Assembly: GCF_002723615.1 (NCBI RefSeq)
Contig: NZ_KZ304972.1
Location: 1-43,785, forward strand
Direction: 5' to 3'
DNA from: Limimaricola cinnabarinus
GTDB lineage: Bacteria > Pseudomonadota > Alphaproteobacteria > Rhodobacterales > Rhodobacteraceae
Length of the DNA stretch: 43,785 bases
Part shown: positions 9,038 through 16,978 of the stretch, in pieces
How the letters are laid out: each line of letters starts with the position of its first letter
Numbering within the stretch: the first letter of the stretch is position 1
Program-made: the position numbers and the translations under genes
The notes under the pieces: model-generated
The model's database searches: none
Seen by the model: the letters and a program-made list of their open reading frames with translations, nothing else
Told to the model about the DNA's origin: nothing

Positions 9038-9116
9038 GCCCCTTGATGCCGTGTCGAGCCGCATGGGGCGCGATGCTCCTGCCCGCCCCCGAAGGCGCCA
9101 GGGAGCGAGAGCCGGA

Positions 9117-9431
9117 TCAGTCCCGGGAAAGGGAAGCGGGGCCGTGCCATGCCATTCGTTCGAACCCTTCGCGATGGGCGAAGCGGGCGAGGTGATCGTC
9201 GATGACCGCCCGCGCGCGATCGCGCGCCTCGGCGGTCTCGACCGAAAGGCGGACGATCAGCTCCTCATCGGTCGCGGTGAGGCGGAGCGGGCCGAAGGGC
9301 ATGGCCACCCGGCCGTCATGCGTGCCGTAGCTGGCCTCCACCTTGTGCGCGAAATGCTTGCAAAGCTGCTGGAGATAGCGGCTGGCATTCGGGGTCCGAA
9401 AGCGGCCCTCGTCGAGAATTCCGTCTTGCAT
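9117..9431 (-). CDS. DUF2218 family protein
   Basis: A small soluble protein of 104 residues matching DUF2218: the ordered landmarks are FRTPNASRYLQQLCKHFAHK, then VAMPFGPLRL, then LIVRLSVETAE. Its function is not established. An upstream in-frame extension to 9515 is possible but would run over the palindrome before the siderophore operon; MQDGILDEGRF is the conventional start. It is divergent from the siderophore-type transporter with about 100 bases between them, which suggests a shared iron-linked role (inference). The IS30/IS3 junction begins less than 80 bases past its stop. Confidence 0.8.
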   Translation of the reverse strand: MQDGILDEGRFRTPNASRYLQQLCKHFAHKVEASYGTHDGRVAMPFGPLRLTATDEELIVRLSVETAEARDRARAVIDDHLARFAHREGFERMAWHGPASLSRD

Positions 9432-9486
9432 CCGGTTAATCCTGAGTTCATTGGTCGGAAATATACCTGACTGAAACAGTGGGCCG

Positions 9487-9506
9487 TGTCCAGACGGGTC
9501 TGGACA
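9487..9506. promoter_or_regulatory. Twenty-base perfect palindromic site before siderophore operon
   Basis: TGTCCAGAC, a two-base GG spacer, then GTCTGGACA forms a perfect inverted repeat 26 bases upstream of the binding-protein start and between two divergent genes. It could be an operator for an iron- or siderophore-responsive regulator, or a 5' mRNA hairpin. It does not look like a terminator because no T run follows. Confidence 0.55.
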
Positions 9507-9532
9507 GGGCTGCACCGCAAGAGAGACATGCC

Positions 9533-10426
9533 ATGAAGATCATCGCCACCAGCCTCGTTGCCCTGACGCTGCCGAGCCTCGCTCTGGCCGCCGAGCTGAC
9601 GGTCGAGACCGCCGCCGGGGCGGCCAGCCTCGCCGCGCAGCCGGACAAGGTCGTGGCCTTCGATCTCGCCGCGATCGACGCGATCGACGCGCTCGGGGTC
9701 GCGCTGGCCGGCGTGCCGGAGGTCAGCCCGCCGGCCTATCTGGCCGGGGCGATGCAGGGGGTCGACCGGGTCGGCACGCTGTTCGAGCCCGATTACGAGG
9801 CGCTGGCCGTCATGGCCCCCGACCTGATCGTCGCCGGCGGCCGCTCGCAATCCGTGGTCGAGCCGCTCTCGGCTGTCGCGCCGACGATCGACATGACGAT
9901 CTGGGGCGGGGCGCTGATCGAGCAGGCCAAGGCCCGTCTCGCCACCTATGGCGAGATCTTCGAGCGCGGCGAAGCGGCCGCCGAACTGACCGGGGCGCTC
10001 GACGACAAGGTCGCCGCGGTGCGCGACACGGTTGCCGACAAGGGCGACGCGCTGATCGTGATGACCAATGGCGGCAAGGTCTCGGCCTATGGCGCGGAGT
10101 CGCGGTTCGGCTGGATGCACGCCGCGCTCGACCTGCCCGAGGCGCATCCCGCGCTCGATGCCGAGACCCATGGCGAGGCGGTCTCCTTCGAGTTCATCGC
10201 CGAGGTCGACCCGGACTGGATCCTCGTCATCGACCGCGGCGCCGCCATCGGCCAGGACGGCGAGGCGGCGCAGGCGACGCTCGACAACCCGCTGGTCGCC
10301 GGGACCAAGGCGGCGCGAAACGACCGGATCCTCTATCTCGACAGCGCGCCGCTCTACCTTGCCGGTGGCGGCATCCGGTCGCTGATGGGCACGCTGGACG
10401 AGATCGAAACCGGCTTTTCCGAGTAA
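9533..10426 (+). CDS. Siderophore ABC transporter, substrate-binding protein
   Basis: A 297-residue periplasmic receptor of the FatB/CeuE type, which captures ferric siderophores or haem-like iron complexes. A Sec signal peptide (about 1-20) ends LALAAE. The mature protein has the class III binding-protein pattern: KVVAFDLAAIDAIDALG, an APDLIVAGGRSQ segment (residues ~100-112), and an LDxxPLYLAGGG-like end motif at YLDSAPLYLAGGG. The ATG lies nine bases after a GAGAGA site. Three bases separate it from the first permease, in a four-gene operon. Confidence 0.92.
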   Translation: MKIIATSLVALTLPSLALAAELTVETAAGAASLAAQPDKVVAFDLAAIDAIDALGVALAGVPEVSPPAYLAGAMQGVDRVGTLFEPDYEALAVMAPDLIVAGGRSQSVVEPLSAVAPTIDMTIWGGALIEQAKARLATYGEIFERGEAAAELTGALDDKVAAVRDTVADKGDALIVMTNGGKVSAYGAESRFGWMHAALDLPEAHPALDAETHGEAVSFEFIAEVDPDWILVIDRGAAIGQDGEAAQATLDNPLVAGTKAARNDRILYLDSAPLYLAGGGIRSLMGTLDEIETGFSE

Positions 10427-10429
10427 GCC

Positions 10430-11374
10430 ATGCGCCTCTCGCTTGTCCTGATCTTCGTCCTGCTGGTCGGGGCGAGCCTCGGCATCGGCGTCGCGGACCT
10501 CTCCTCCGTCGACGTTGATGCCGGCCTGCTGCTGGCGATCAGCCGCTGGCCCCGCACCGCCGCCGCGCTGCTCGCGGGGGCGGGGCTGGCGCTGGCGGGG
10601 GTGGTGGTGCAGCTCACCGTGCAGAACCGGCTCGTCGAGCCCGGCCTGACCGGCACGCCGGAGGCGGCGATGATCGGTCTTCTGGGCATCACGCTTTTCG
10701 CGCCGGGCGCGCCGATCCTTATCAAGATGGCCGTGGCCGCGCTCGCCGCGCTGGCCGGGACGCTGGGTTTCCTGGCGCTGGCGCGCCACGTGCCGCGCCG
10801 CGACCCGGTGCTCTTGCCGCTGGTCGGTCTCGTCTATGGCGGCATCCTCGGGGCGGCGGCGCTCTGGGGGGCCTGGATCACGGATCTGATGCAGTATCTC
10901 GGCACATGGACGGCGGGCGAGTTCTCGGGCGTGCTGCGCGGGCGTTACGAGCTCTTGTGGCTGGTCGCGGGCTTGGGCGTGCTTCTGTGGCGCGCCGCCG
11001 ACCGGATCACCATCCTCGGGCTGGGCGAGGCGCAGGCCCGCTCGCTCGGGCTCGATTACCGCCAGACCCTCGTGCTGGGGCTGGGCATCGTCTCGCTCAC
11101 TGTGGCGGTGGTGGTGGTGACGGTGGGGGCCCTGCCCTTCGTCGGGCTGGTGGTCCCGAACATCGTCTCGCGGCTGCGCGGCGACAACCTGCGCGCCAAT
11201 CTCGGGCCGATCGCGCTGTCGGGCGGGGCGGCGGTGCTCGCCGCCGACATGGTCGGGCGGCTGGTGCGCTTTCCCTACGAGATCCCGGCCGGGACGGTCT
11301 TTGCCGTCGCCGGGGCCGGGGTCTTCCTGTGGCTGCTGCATGCCCCCCGCAGGGAGGGCCGCGCCCATGGCTGA
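10430..11374 (+). CDS. Siderophore ABC transporter permease 1 (FecCD family)
   Basis: A 314-residue inner-membrane permease of the FecCD/BtuC fold with about nine to ten membrane spans. Landmarks are SRWPRTAAALLAGAGLALAG, QNRLVEPGLTG and PFVGLVVPNIVSRLRGDNLR, the last being the loop that contacts the ATPase. It should pair with the following permease to form the channel. Its stop codon overlaps the start of the second permease by eight bases, indicating coupled translation. Confidence 0.94.
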   Translation: MRLSLVLIFVLLVGASLGIGVADLSSVDVDAGLLLAISRWPRTAAALLAGAGLALAGVVVQLTVQNRLVEPGLTGTPEAAMIGLLGITLFAPGAPILIKMAVAALAALAGTLGFLALARHVPRRDPVLLPLVGLVYGGILGAAALWGAWITDLMQYLGTWTAGEFSGVLRGRYELLWLVAGLGVLLWRAADRITILGLGEAQARSLGLDYRQTLVLGLGIVSLTVAVVVVTVGALPFVGLVVPNIVSRLRGDNLRANLGPIALSGGAAVLAADMVGRLVRFPYEIPAGTVFAVAGAGVFLWLLHAPRREGRAHG

Positions 11375-12311
11375 GCGTCGGCTGATCCTGATGGCGGGGA
11401 TGCTGGCCCTGGGCTGCGCCGCCTTCCTTCTGTGGAACCTGCGCGCGCCGATGGGCTTCATCCTATCGCTGCGCGCGACCAAGCTCGCCGCGCTGCTGAT
11501 CGTCGGCGCGGCCACGGGCGCGGCGACGGTGCTGTTCCAGACCGTGGCGGGAAACCGGCTGATCACGCCGGGCATCGTCGGCTTCGACGCGCTGTTCGTC
11601 TTCTTGCAGACCATGCTGGTGCTGGCGCTTGGCGGGGCGGGCTACGCCGCGCTGCCGGTGCTGCCTGCCTTCCTGATCGAGACCGCCTGTCTCGCCGGGG
11701 CGGGGATGGCGCTGTTCGGCCTGCTGCTCAGACGCGGCGCGGGCGACCTCGTTCGGCTGGTGCTGAGCGGGCTGATCCTCGGGGTGATGCTGCGCGGCCT
11801 GTCGGGCTTTGCGCAGCGGCTTCTGGAGCCTTCTGAATTCGCGGTGGTGCAGCAGGCGAGCTTCGCGAGTTTCGGCGCGGTCGACCACGTGCAGCTTTTC
11901 ATCGCCGCGCCGCTTCTGGGCCTTGCGCTTCTGGTGGCGTGGCGGCTGTCGCCGCGGCTCGACCTCGCGCTTCTGGGCCGCGACAAGGCGATCACGCTCG
12001 GGCTCGATTTCGACCGCCTAGTGCTGGGCGTGCTGGGGCTGATCGCGATGATGGTGGCGGTCTCGACGGCGCTGGTCGGCCCGGTCACCTTTCTGGGCCT
12101 GCTCGCCGCGGCGCTGGCGCAGGCGCTGCTGCGCCGCCTCGACCACGCGGCACTGCTGCCCGCCGCCGCCGGGCTCGGGGCGCTGATCCTCGTGACGGGG
12201 CAGTTCCTGTTCGAGCGCATCCTAGGCTTTCAATCGACGCTGGCCGTGATCGTCGAATTCCTGGGCGGGCTGGTGTTCCTCGCCCTCGTGCTGAGAAGGA
12301 CCGCGAGATGA
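11367..12311 (+). CDS. Siderophore ABC transporter permease 2 (FecCD family)
   Basis: The second FecCD-type permease, 314 residues with about nine spans. It has the family's LRATKLAALLIVGAATGAA and NRLITPGIVGFDALF segments, and VGPVTFLGLLAAALAQALL as the ATPase-contacting region. The ATG follows an AGGGAGG site and gives MAERRLILMAG, a natural start for a membrane protein. It ends in a four-base ATGA overlap with the ATPase gene. Confidence 0.94.
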   Translation: MAERRLILMAGMLALGCAAFLLWNLRAPMGFILSLRATKLAALLIVGAATGAATVLFQTVAGNRLITPGIVGFDALFVFLQTMLVLALGGAGYAALPVLPAFLIETACLAGAGMALFGLLLRRGAGDLVRLVLSGLILGVMLRGLSGFAQRLLEPSEFAVVQQASFASFGAVDHVQLFIAAPLLGLALLVAWRLSPRLDLALLGRDKAITLGLDFDRLVLGVLGLIAMMVAVSTALVGPVTFLGLLAAALAQALLRRLDHAALLPAAAGLGALILVTGQFLFERILGFQSTLAVIVEFLGGLVFLALVLRRTAR

Positions 12312-13069
12312 TCGAGATCGAGACGCTCAGCGTCGAGCGCGACCACGCGCCGGTGCTGCACGACCTGTCGCTGGCGCTGCCCGCGGGCGGCCTCACCGCG
12401 CTGATCGGGCCGAACGGCGCCGGCAAGTCCAGCCTGCTCCTGACGCTGGCCGGGCTGATCGCGCCGCGCGCGGGGCGGGTGCGGCTCGACGGCGAGGACA
12501 TCCACGCCATGCGGCCGCAGGCGCGGGCGCTGCGGCTGGCCTTTCTGGGGCAGGAGCAGGCGCAGGTCTCGCGGCTCACCGTGCGCGAGATGGTGGGCTT
12601 CGGCCGCTGGCCGCATCACCGCGGCCGCCCCGGCCCGGCGGACCGGGCGGCGGTGGCCGGGGCGCTGGCGCTGTTCGGGCTCGGGGAGCTGGCCGAGCGC
12701 CCGGTCTCCTCGCTCTCGGGCGGGCAGCGCCAGCGCACCCAGATCGCCATGGCCCATGCGCAGGCCACGCCGCTGGTGCTGCTCGACGAGCCGCTCAGCG
12801 CGCTCGACCCGCGCTATGCGCGCGAGGTGATGGAGGCGCTGGTCGCCATGGCGCATGACCCGGCAGCCCCCCGCGGCGTCGTGGTGGTGCTGCACGATCT
12901 CGGCATGGCGGCGCGCTATGCCGATCATGTCGTGGCGATGAAGCATGGCCGCCTCGTGGCGGCGGGCCCGCGCCGCGAGGTGATGCGCGACGCGGTGCTG
13001 AGCGCGCTGTTCGACACCGGGCTGAAGCTGCGCGAGGTCGAGGGGGCGCAGGTGGTGCTTCCGGCCTGA
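12308..13069 (+). CDS. Siderophore ABC transporter ATP-binding protein
   Basis: A 253-residue cytoplasmic ATPase that powers the two FecCD permeases. The Walker A motif is GPNGAGKS (residues 34-41), the Q-loop is around FLGQEQAQ, the ABC signature is SLSGGQRQR (~134-142), the Walker B is LVLLDEPLSALD (~155-166), and the switch histidine is in VVLHDLG. All catalytic motifs are intact. It closes the operon. No convincing terminator follows; the next 295 bases are the leader of the amide operon. Confidence 0.95.
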   Translation: MIEIETLSVERDHAPVLHDLSLALPAGGLTALIGPNGAGKSSLLLTLAGLIAPRAGRVRLDGEDIHAMRPQARALRLAFLGQEQAQVSRLTVREMVGFGRWPHHRGRPGPADRAAVAGALALFGLGELAERPVSSLSGGQRQRTQIAMAHAQATPLVLLDEPLSALDPRYAREVMEALVAMAHDPAAPRGVVVVLHDLGMAARYADHVVAMKHGRLVAAGPRREVMRDAVLSALFDTGLKLREVEGAQVVLPA

Positions 13070-13364
13070 TCGGCGGCAACATCCGCGCCGCGCGACGCAA
13101 GGGCCGAGCAATTGCAGCTTCTTGGGCGTGACGAAGATGGCCTTCACGAGCCTGGGGGCTGTTCGGTCCGCCCGATCGCGCCATGCCTTCCCTGTCCTCA
13201 TTGGCGTGGCGTTGCTTTCAATGTTGCCGATTTCGGCCTCATTGCTTTTCGATCATGCCGAAAATATCGCCATGTAGGCTGCCCTCTCGCTTATAAAGCT
13301 TGACCCGTCGGCCGTCGTCGTCGCAGGTTGGCTTCAAATACCGGTTCACCCGGATGGCATTCGC
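13070..13364 (+). promoter_or_regulatory. Promoter and leader region of the amide operon
   Basis: This non-coding stretch separates the siderophore operon from amiC. Its middle is AT-richer and holds an inverted repeat TTTTCG-N7-CGAAAA (13246-13264) and a TTATAAAG sequence (13291-13298) that could be a -10 element. Its distal part runs into the intrinsic terminator at 13365. I looked for the paired hexaloop hairpins that ANTAR proteins bind. There are small hairpins, such as CCGG-TTCAC-CCGG at 13341-13353, but no clear tandem pair. Confidence 0.55.
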
Positions 13365-13408
13365 GCCCGCTTCGAAACGCTACGCAGCGTTTTCGTGCGG
13401 GCTTTTTT
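13365..13408 (+). terminator. Leader terminator (attenuator) immediately upstream of amiC
   Basis: Outer arms GCCCGC (13365-13370) and GCGGGC (13397-13402) extend an inner stem AAACGCT/AGCGTTT around an ACGC loop, followed by six T residues. It stands only 14 bases before the amiC start and after any promoter of the operon, so it must be bypassed for expression. With an ANTAR antiterminator encoded in the same operon, it is the obvious regulated attenuator (inference). Confidence 0.85.
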
Positions 13409-13422
13409 CGTTGGAGCGGCGC

Positions 13423-14496
13423 ATGCGACGTGATGTGGAGATCGGCCTGCTTTATTCGCGAACCGGGGATTACGCCGCGATCGCGGCGGCCTGTCGGAGG
13501 GGCGCATTGAACGCCGTTGCCGCGATCAACGCCGATCACGGGAAAGGCATCCGGTTGCGGGTGACCGAACAGGATCCGGCAGGAAACCTCGATCACTACG
13601 AGCCGCTCTGCGCGGACATGCTGCGCGATGGCCGGGTGCGTCATGTCGTGGGCTGCGTCACCTCATCGAGCCGCAAGGAGGTGATCCCGGCATTGGAGAA
13701 GGCGGGCGGCACGCTGTGGTATGCCTGCCCCTATGAGGGGTTCGAGTGCTCGGACCGGGTGATCTACACCCATGCCTGCGCCAACCAGCACCTGCTGCCG
13801 CTGTTGCACTGGGCGTTCAGCCGATACGGTCGGCGCGGCCATCTCGTCGGCTCCAACTACATCTGGGGCTGGGAAATGAACCGGGTCGCACGGGAGGTGA
13901 TCGGCTCGGCTGGCGGCACGGTGACCGGGGAGCGCCATCAAGCCCTTGGCGATACCGACGTGGCGCGCCTGATCGACGAGTTGCGCGCCGCGAAGCCCGA
14001 TTTCGTGCTCAACAACCTGATCGGCCAGTCCTCCCGCGCTTTCCTCGAAGCGATGCGGGTGCTGCGCGCCGAAGACCCGTTCTTTGCCGAGGGCACCTGT
14101 ACGGTGCTGTCGTGCAACCTCACCGAATGCGAGTTGCCGGGGTTCGGCGCCGCGGCCGAGGGGGTGATCGCGGCGGGGCCGCATTTCGCGGGCGCCCCGC
14201 TCTGGGGGGCCGGGCGTGGTGCCGCGGCGGCCTCTTCCTTCGAGGCGGCGGCCTATGTCGCGGTGGCGACGCTCGCAGCCATCGAAGAAGGGCCGGGCGA
14301 TCCGGCGGCGCGGCTGGCTGGCTGCGGGGTCGACCCCGAAACCCGGCACATGGAGCTGCCGGTTCTGATCGCCCGGGTCGAAGGGGGGCGGTTCAGGGTT
14401 CTGGAGCATAGCGGTCCGGTCGTGGCCGACCCGTATCTCGCGCGGCGCGAGCGCTGGCCCACCGCACGCTACCCGGCGCTCAGGGTGGTGACATGA
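13423..14496 (+). CDS. amiC: AmiC-like amide-sensing periplasmic-binding-fold regulator
   Basis: A 357-residue cytoplasmic protein of the branched-chain amino-acid receptor fold (Peripla_BP_5/AmiC/UrtA type) without a signal peptide. Landmarks are VEIGLLYSRTGDYA at the N-terminus, VVGCVTSSSRKEVIPALE, then LWYACPYEGFECSDRVIYTHA and VGSNYIWGWEMNRVAREV. In Pseudomonas AmiC binds acetamide and holds AmiR inactive until the amide is present. Here amiR follows directly with an ATGA overlap, which makes the assignment strong. The protein starts 14 bases after a terminator hairpin, with a GGAG site between. UrtA-type transport receptors are the alternative, but those are exported. Confidence 0.85.
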   Translation: MRRDVEIGLLYSRTGDYAAIAAACRRGALNAVAAINADHGKGIRLRVTEQDPAGNLDHYEPLCADMLRDGRVRHVVGCVTSSSRKEVIPALEKAGGTLWYACPYEGFECSDRVIYTHACANQHLLPLLHWAFSRYGRRGHLVGSNYIWGWEMNRVAREVIGSAGGTVTGERHQALGDTDVARLIDELRAAKPDFVLNNLIGQSSRAFLEAMRVLRAEDPFFAEGTCTVLSCNLTECELPGFGAAAEGVIAAGPHFAGAPLWGAGRGAAAASSFEAAAYVAVATLAAIEEGPGDPAARLAGCGVDPETRHMELPVLIARVEGGRFRVLEHSGPVVADPYLARRERWPTARYPALRVVT

Positions 14497-15107
14497 GCCG
14501 CCGTATCGCGACACCGGAGCTAGGCGGAGCCACGGCGCTGATCCTGCACCGGTCGCATGCGACGACCCGCGCCCTCCTTCGACAGCTCGTTGCGATCGGC
14601 CTGCGCGCGCAAGCCAACTGGCCCGAGCTGGATGCCGCGGTGCATGGCGCGGATTTCGTCTTCTTCGACGCGGATCAATGCCATGATGGCATGTTTCCAT
14701 GGGCCCCGGGGGCCGCGCCGATGCCGATGATCGCGCTCATCGGGTCCGAGGCGCCGGGCCGGATCGAATGGGCGCTGGGGCAGGGGGCCGATGCGCATCT
14801 GCTCAAGCCGATCGGCGCGGGCGGGGTCTATTCCGCGCTGTTGATCGCGCGGCAGGGCTTCGAGGCGCGCCGCGCCGCCGCCGACGAGATCGCCGCCTTG
14901 CGCGCCCGGCTCTCCGAACGCCAGACCGTTGTCCGCGCGGTGCTGGCGCTGATGGGACGCGGGCGCTCCGAGGCCGAGGCCTATGCCCAGCTGAGAGCCA
15001 TGGCGATGGCCTGGCAGGAAACGATCGAGCAGGCGGCGCGGCGGATCTGCGCGGCCGGAGAGACCGGCGCACCAACGCTGGCGACGAAGAGGGGACGCGA
15101 TGTCTGA
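14493..15107 (+). CDS. amiR: AmiR-like ANTAR-domain transcription antiterminator
   Basis: A 204-residue RNA-binding antiterminator. Residues 1-125 form a receiver-like domain (ALILHRSHATTRALLRQL through GADAHLLKPIG) that looks like the unphosphorylated pseudo-receiver of AmiR. A coiled-coil helix (ADEIAALRARLSERQ) leads into the ANTAR domain at about 140-190: VVRAVLALMGRGRSEAEAYAQLR. ANTAR proteins bind paired hairpins in nascent RNA and stop terminator formation. The gene overlaps both amiC upstream (four bases) and the permease downstream (eight bases), so sensor, switch and transporter are translated as a chain. The likely target is the leader terminator before amiC. Confidence 0.87.
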   Translation: MSRRIATPELGGATALILHRSHATTRALLRQLVAIGLRAQANWPELDAAVHGADFVFFDADQCHDGMFPWAPGAAPMPMIALIGSEAPGRIEWALGQGADAHLLKPIGAGGVYSALLIARQGFEARRAAADEIAALRARLSERQTVVRAVLALMGRGRSEAEAYAQLRAMAMAWQETIEQAARRICAAGETGAPTLATKRGRDV

Positions 15108-16011
15108 CACGACGGGAACTTTGCCGCCGGGCGCGCCGCCGCCCGTGGCGCGCCGCGCGCCGCGCGGAGCTCTTGCGCGGCTGATGCGGCGCAAGCTGGC
15201 CCTGTTCGGCCTGGTGCTGATCCTGCTTACCGTGGCGGGAGCACTGCTGGCGCCATGGCTTACCCCCTATGATTCCAACGACCAGATGTTCGACGGGCTC
15301 ACCATCACCGGCGCGCCGCTGCCGCCCAACGCGGAGTTCTGGCTCGGCACCGACCTGCTTGGCCGCGACCTGCTCACCCGCATCCTCTATGGTGCGCGCA
15401 CTTCGCTCATCATCGGCGTGGTGGCCAATGGCATCGCCCTTGTGATCGGCACGGTGATCGGGGTGTCGGCGGGCTATTTCCGTGGTGTCTTCGGTGCCGT
15501 GCTCATGCGCTTTACCGATTTGATGATGGCCTTCCCCGCGCTCTTGCTGGCGATCTGCCTCGCCGCGATCTTCCAGCCCTCGCTGTGGATCGTCGCCATG
15601 GTCATCGCCATCGTGAACTGGGTGCAGACGGCGCGGGTGCTCTATACCGAGACCACCTCTCTGGCCGAACGCGAGTTCATCGCCGCCGAGAAGACGCTTG
15701 GTGCGGGTCATGCGCGCATCCTGCTGCGTCACATCCTGCCGCATCTGGTGCCGACGATCATCGTCTGGGGCACGCTCGGCATCTCGACCACGGTGCTGCT
15801 CGAAGCGACGCTGAGTTTCCTCGGCATCGGGGTGCAGCCGCCGACGCCGTCCTGGGGCAACATCATCTTCGAGAACCAGACCTATTTCCAGGCGGCCCCC
15901 TGGCTCGTGTTCTTTCCCGGCGCCGCGATCCTGATCCTCGCGCTGTCCTTCAACCTTCTGGGCGATGCGCTGCGCGACGTGCTCGATCCGACGCAAAGGG
16001 GGCGCGACTGA
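15100..16011 (+). CDS. Peptide/amide ABC transporter permease (DppC family)
   Basis: A 303-residue inner-membrane permease with six spans and the DppC-type N-terminal extension. Visible motifs are LFGLVLILLTVAGALLAPWL (first span), FWLGTDLLGRDLLTRILYGARTSL, and the EAA loop EREFIAAEKTLGAGHARILLRHILP, which contacts the ATPase. It overlaps amiR by eight bases and ends in a TGATG junction with the next permease. Placing the DppC-type gene before the DppB-type gene reverses the common order. Substrates are likely amides or small peptide-like compounds, judged from the linked amidase. Confidence 0.93.
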   Translation: MSDTTGTLPPGAPPPVARRAPRGALARLMRRKLALFGLVLILLTVAGALLAPWLTPYDSNDQMFDGLTITGAPLPPNAEFWLGTDLLGRDLLTRILYGARTSLIIGVVANGIALVIGTVIGVSAGYFRGVFGAVLMRFTDLMMAFPALLLAICLAAIFQPSLWIVAMVIAIVNWVQTARVLYTETTSLAEREFIAAEKTLGAGHARILLRHILPHLVPTIIVWGTLGISTTVLLEATLSFLGIGVQPPTPSWGNIIFENQTYFQAAPWLVFFPGAAILILALSFNLLGDALRDVLDPTQRGRD

Positions 16012-16931
16012 TGATCGCCTATCTGATCCGCCGGTTGACGGTTTCGGTCCTGATCCTGCTCGGGGTCTCCTTCATCACCTTCTTTTTGCTCTACGCGCTG
16101 CCCGCCGACCCGGTGCGCCAGATCGCCGGGCGCTCGGCCACGGCGCAGACGGTGGAGAACATCCGCCAGCAGCTCGGCCTCGATCAGCCGCTTCTGGTGC
16201 AGTACTGGCGCTATCTCACCGGTCTGGTGCAGGGCGACATGGGCCGCAGCTACCTGCAGCGCACCGATGTCGGCACGCTGATCGCGGCGCGGCTTCCGGC
16301 ATCGCTGCTCTTGATGGCCGGCGCGATCGGCTGCGAGCTGGTGCTGGGGCTCACCATGGGGGTGATCGCGGCGCTCAGGCGCGGCACCGCCACCGACCAG
16401 GCCCTGATGATCACGAGCTTCGTCGGCGTCTCGGCCCCGCAATTCGTGGTCGGCCTGCTGCTGCTCTACGTCTTCGCGGTGCAGCTCGGCTGGTTCCCGA
16501 TCGGCGGCTACGGCACATGGGCGCATCTGGTGCTGCCCTCGGTCACGCTCGGCATCATGGGGTCGGGCTGGTACAGCCGGATGATGCGCTCCTCGATGGT
16601 CGACGTGCTGCGCGCCGACTACATCCGCACCGCGCGGGCCAAGGGGCTGGCGCGCCACCGGGTGATCCTGCGACATGCGCTGCCCAACGCGATCCTGCCC
16701 GTGATCGCGATGATCGGCATCGACATCGGCATCTTCATGGGCGGCATCGTCGTGGTCGAGAGCGTGTTCGGCTGGCCCGGCATCGGCCAGCTGGCATGGC
16801 AGGCGATCCAGCGCGTCGACATCCCGATCATCATGGGCGTCACGCTGGTCTCGGCCTGCGCCATCGTCATCGGAAACCTGCTGGCCGATCTCGTCACCCC
16901 GCTCATCGATCCGCGCATCAAGCTGCGCTGA
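16011..16931 (+). CDS. Peptide/amide ABC transporter permease (DppB family)
   Basis: A 306-residue six-span permease. Landmarks of the DppB family are the first span YLIRRLTVSVLILLGVSFI, the periplasmic PADPVRQIAGRSATAQ, QLGLDQPLLVQYWRYL and GDMGRSYLQR, and the EAA loop DYIRTARAKGLARHRVILRHAL. The start codon shares one base with the preceding stop (TGATG), so translation is coupled. A 47-base gap with an AGGAGAG site leads to the binding protein gene. Confidence 0.94.
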   Translation: MIAYLIRRLTVSVLILLGVSFITFFLLYALPADPVRQIAGRSATAQTVENIRQQLGLDQPLLVQYWRYLTGLVQGDMGRSYLQRTDVGTLIAARLPASLLLMAGAIGCELVLGLTMGVIAALRRGTATDQALMITSFVGVSAPQFVVGLLLLYVFAVQLGWFPIGGYGTWAHLVLPSVTLGIMGSGWYSRMMRSSMVDVLRADYIRTARAKGLARHRVILRHALPNAILPVIAMIGIDIGIFMGGIVVVESVFGWPGIGQLAWQAIQRVDIPIIMGVTLVSACAIVIGNLLADLVTPLIDPRIKLR

Positions 16932-16978
16932 GACCCCCCGCACGACCAAGCAAGAAAAGACCCGACAGGAGAGTGAAC

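Noticed and set aside
9030-9470. A 146-residue plus-strand frame at the IS30/DUF2218 junction
   Set aside because: It lies antisense to the DUF2218 gene, whose minus-strand product clearly matches a family.
9257-11614. A 785-residue minus-strand frame across the siderophore genes
   Set aside because: It is a long antisense shadow, rich in Arg, Gln and Asp, typical of the complement of GC-rich membrane-protein genes. The plus strand encodes a coherent ABC operon.
13341-13353. First hairpin of a tandem ANTAR target (CCGG-TTCAC-CCGG)
   Set aside because: The loop has five bases and lacks the A1/G4 hexaloop pattern known for ANTAR RNAs, and I could not find a second matching hairpin. The antitermination idea rests on the terminator and gene content instead.
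15882-16949. Minus-strand frame of 355 residues over the permease genes
   Set aside because: It is antisense to two clear DppC/DppB permeases with coupled starts; its His, Asp and Gln-rich composition is typical of shadows.
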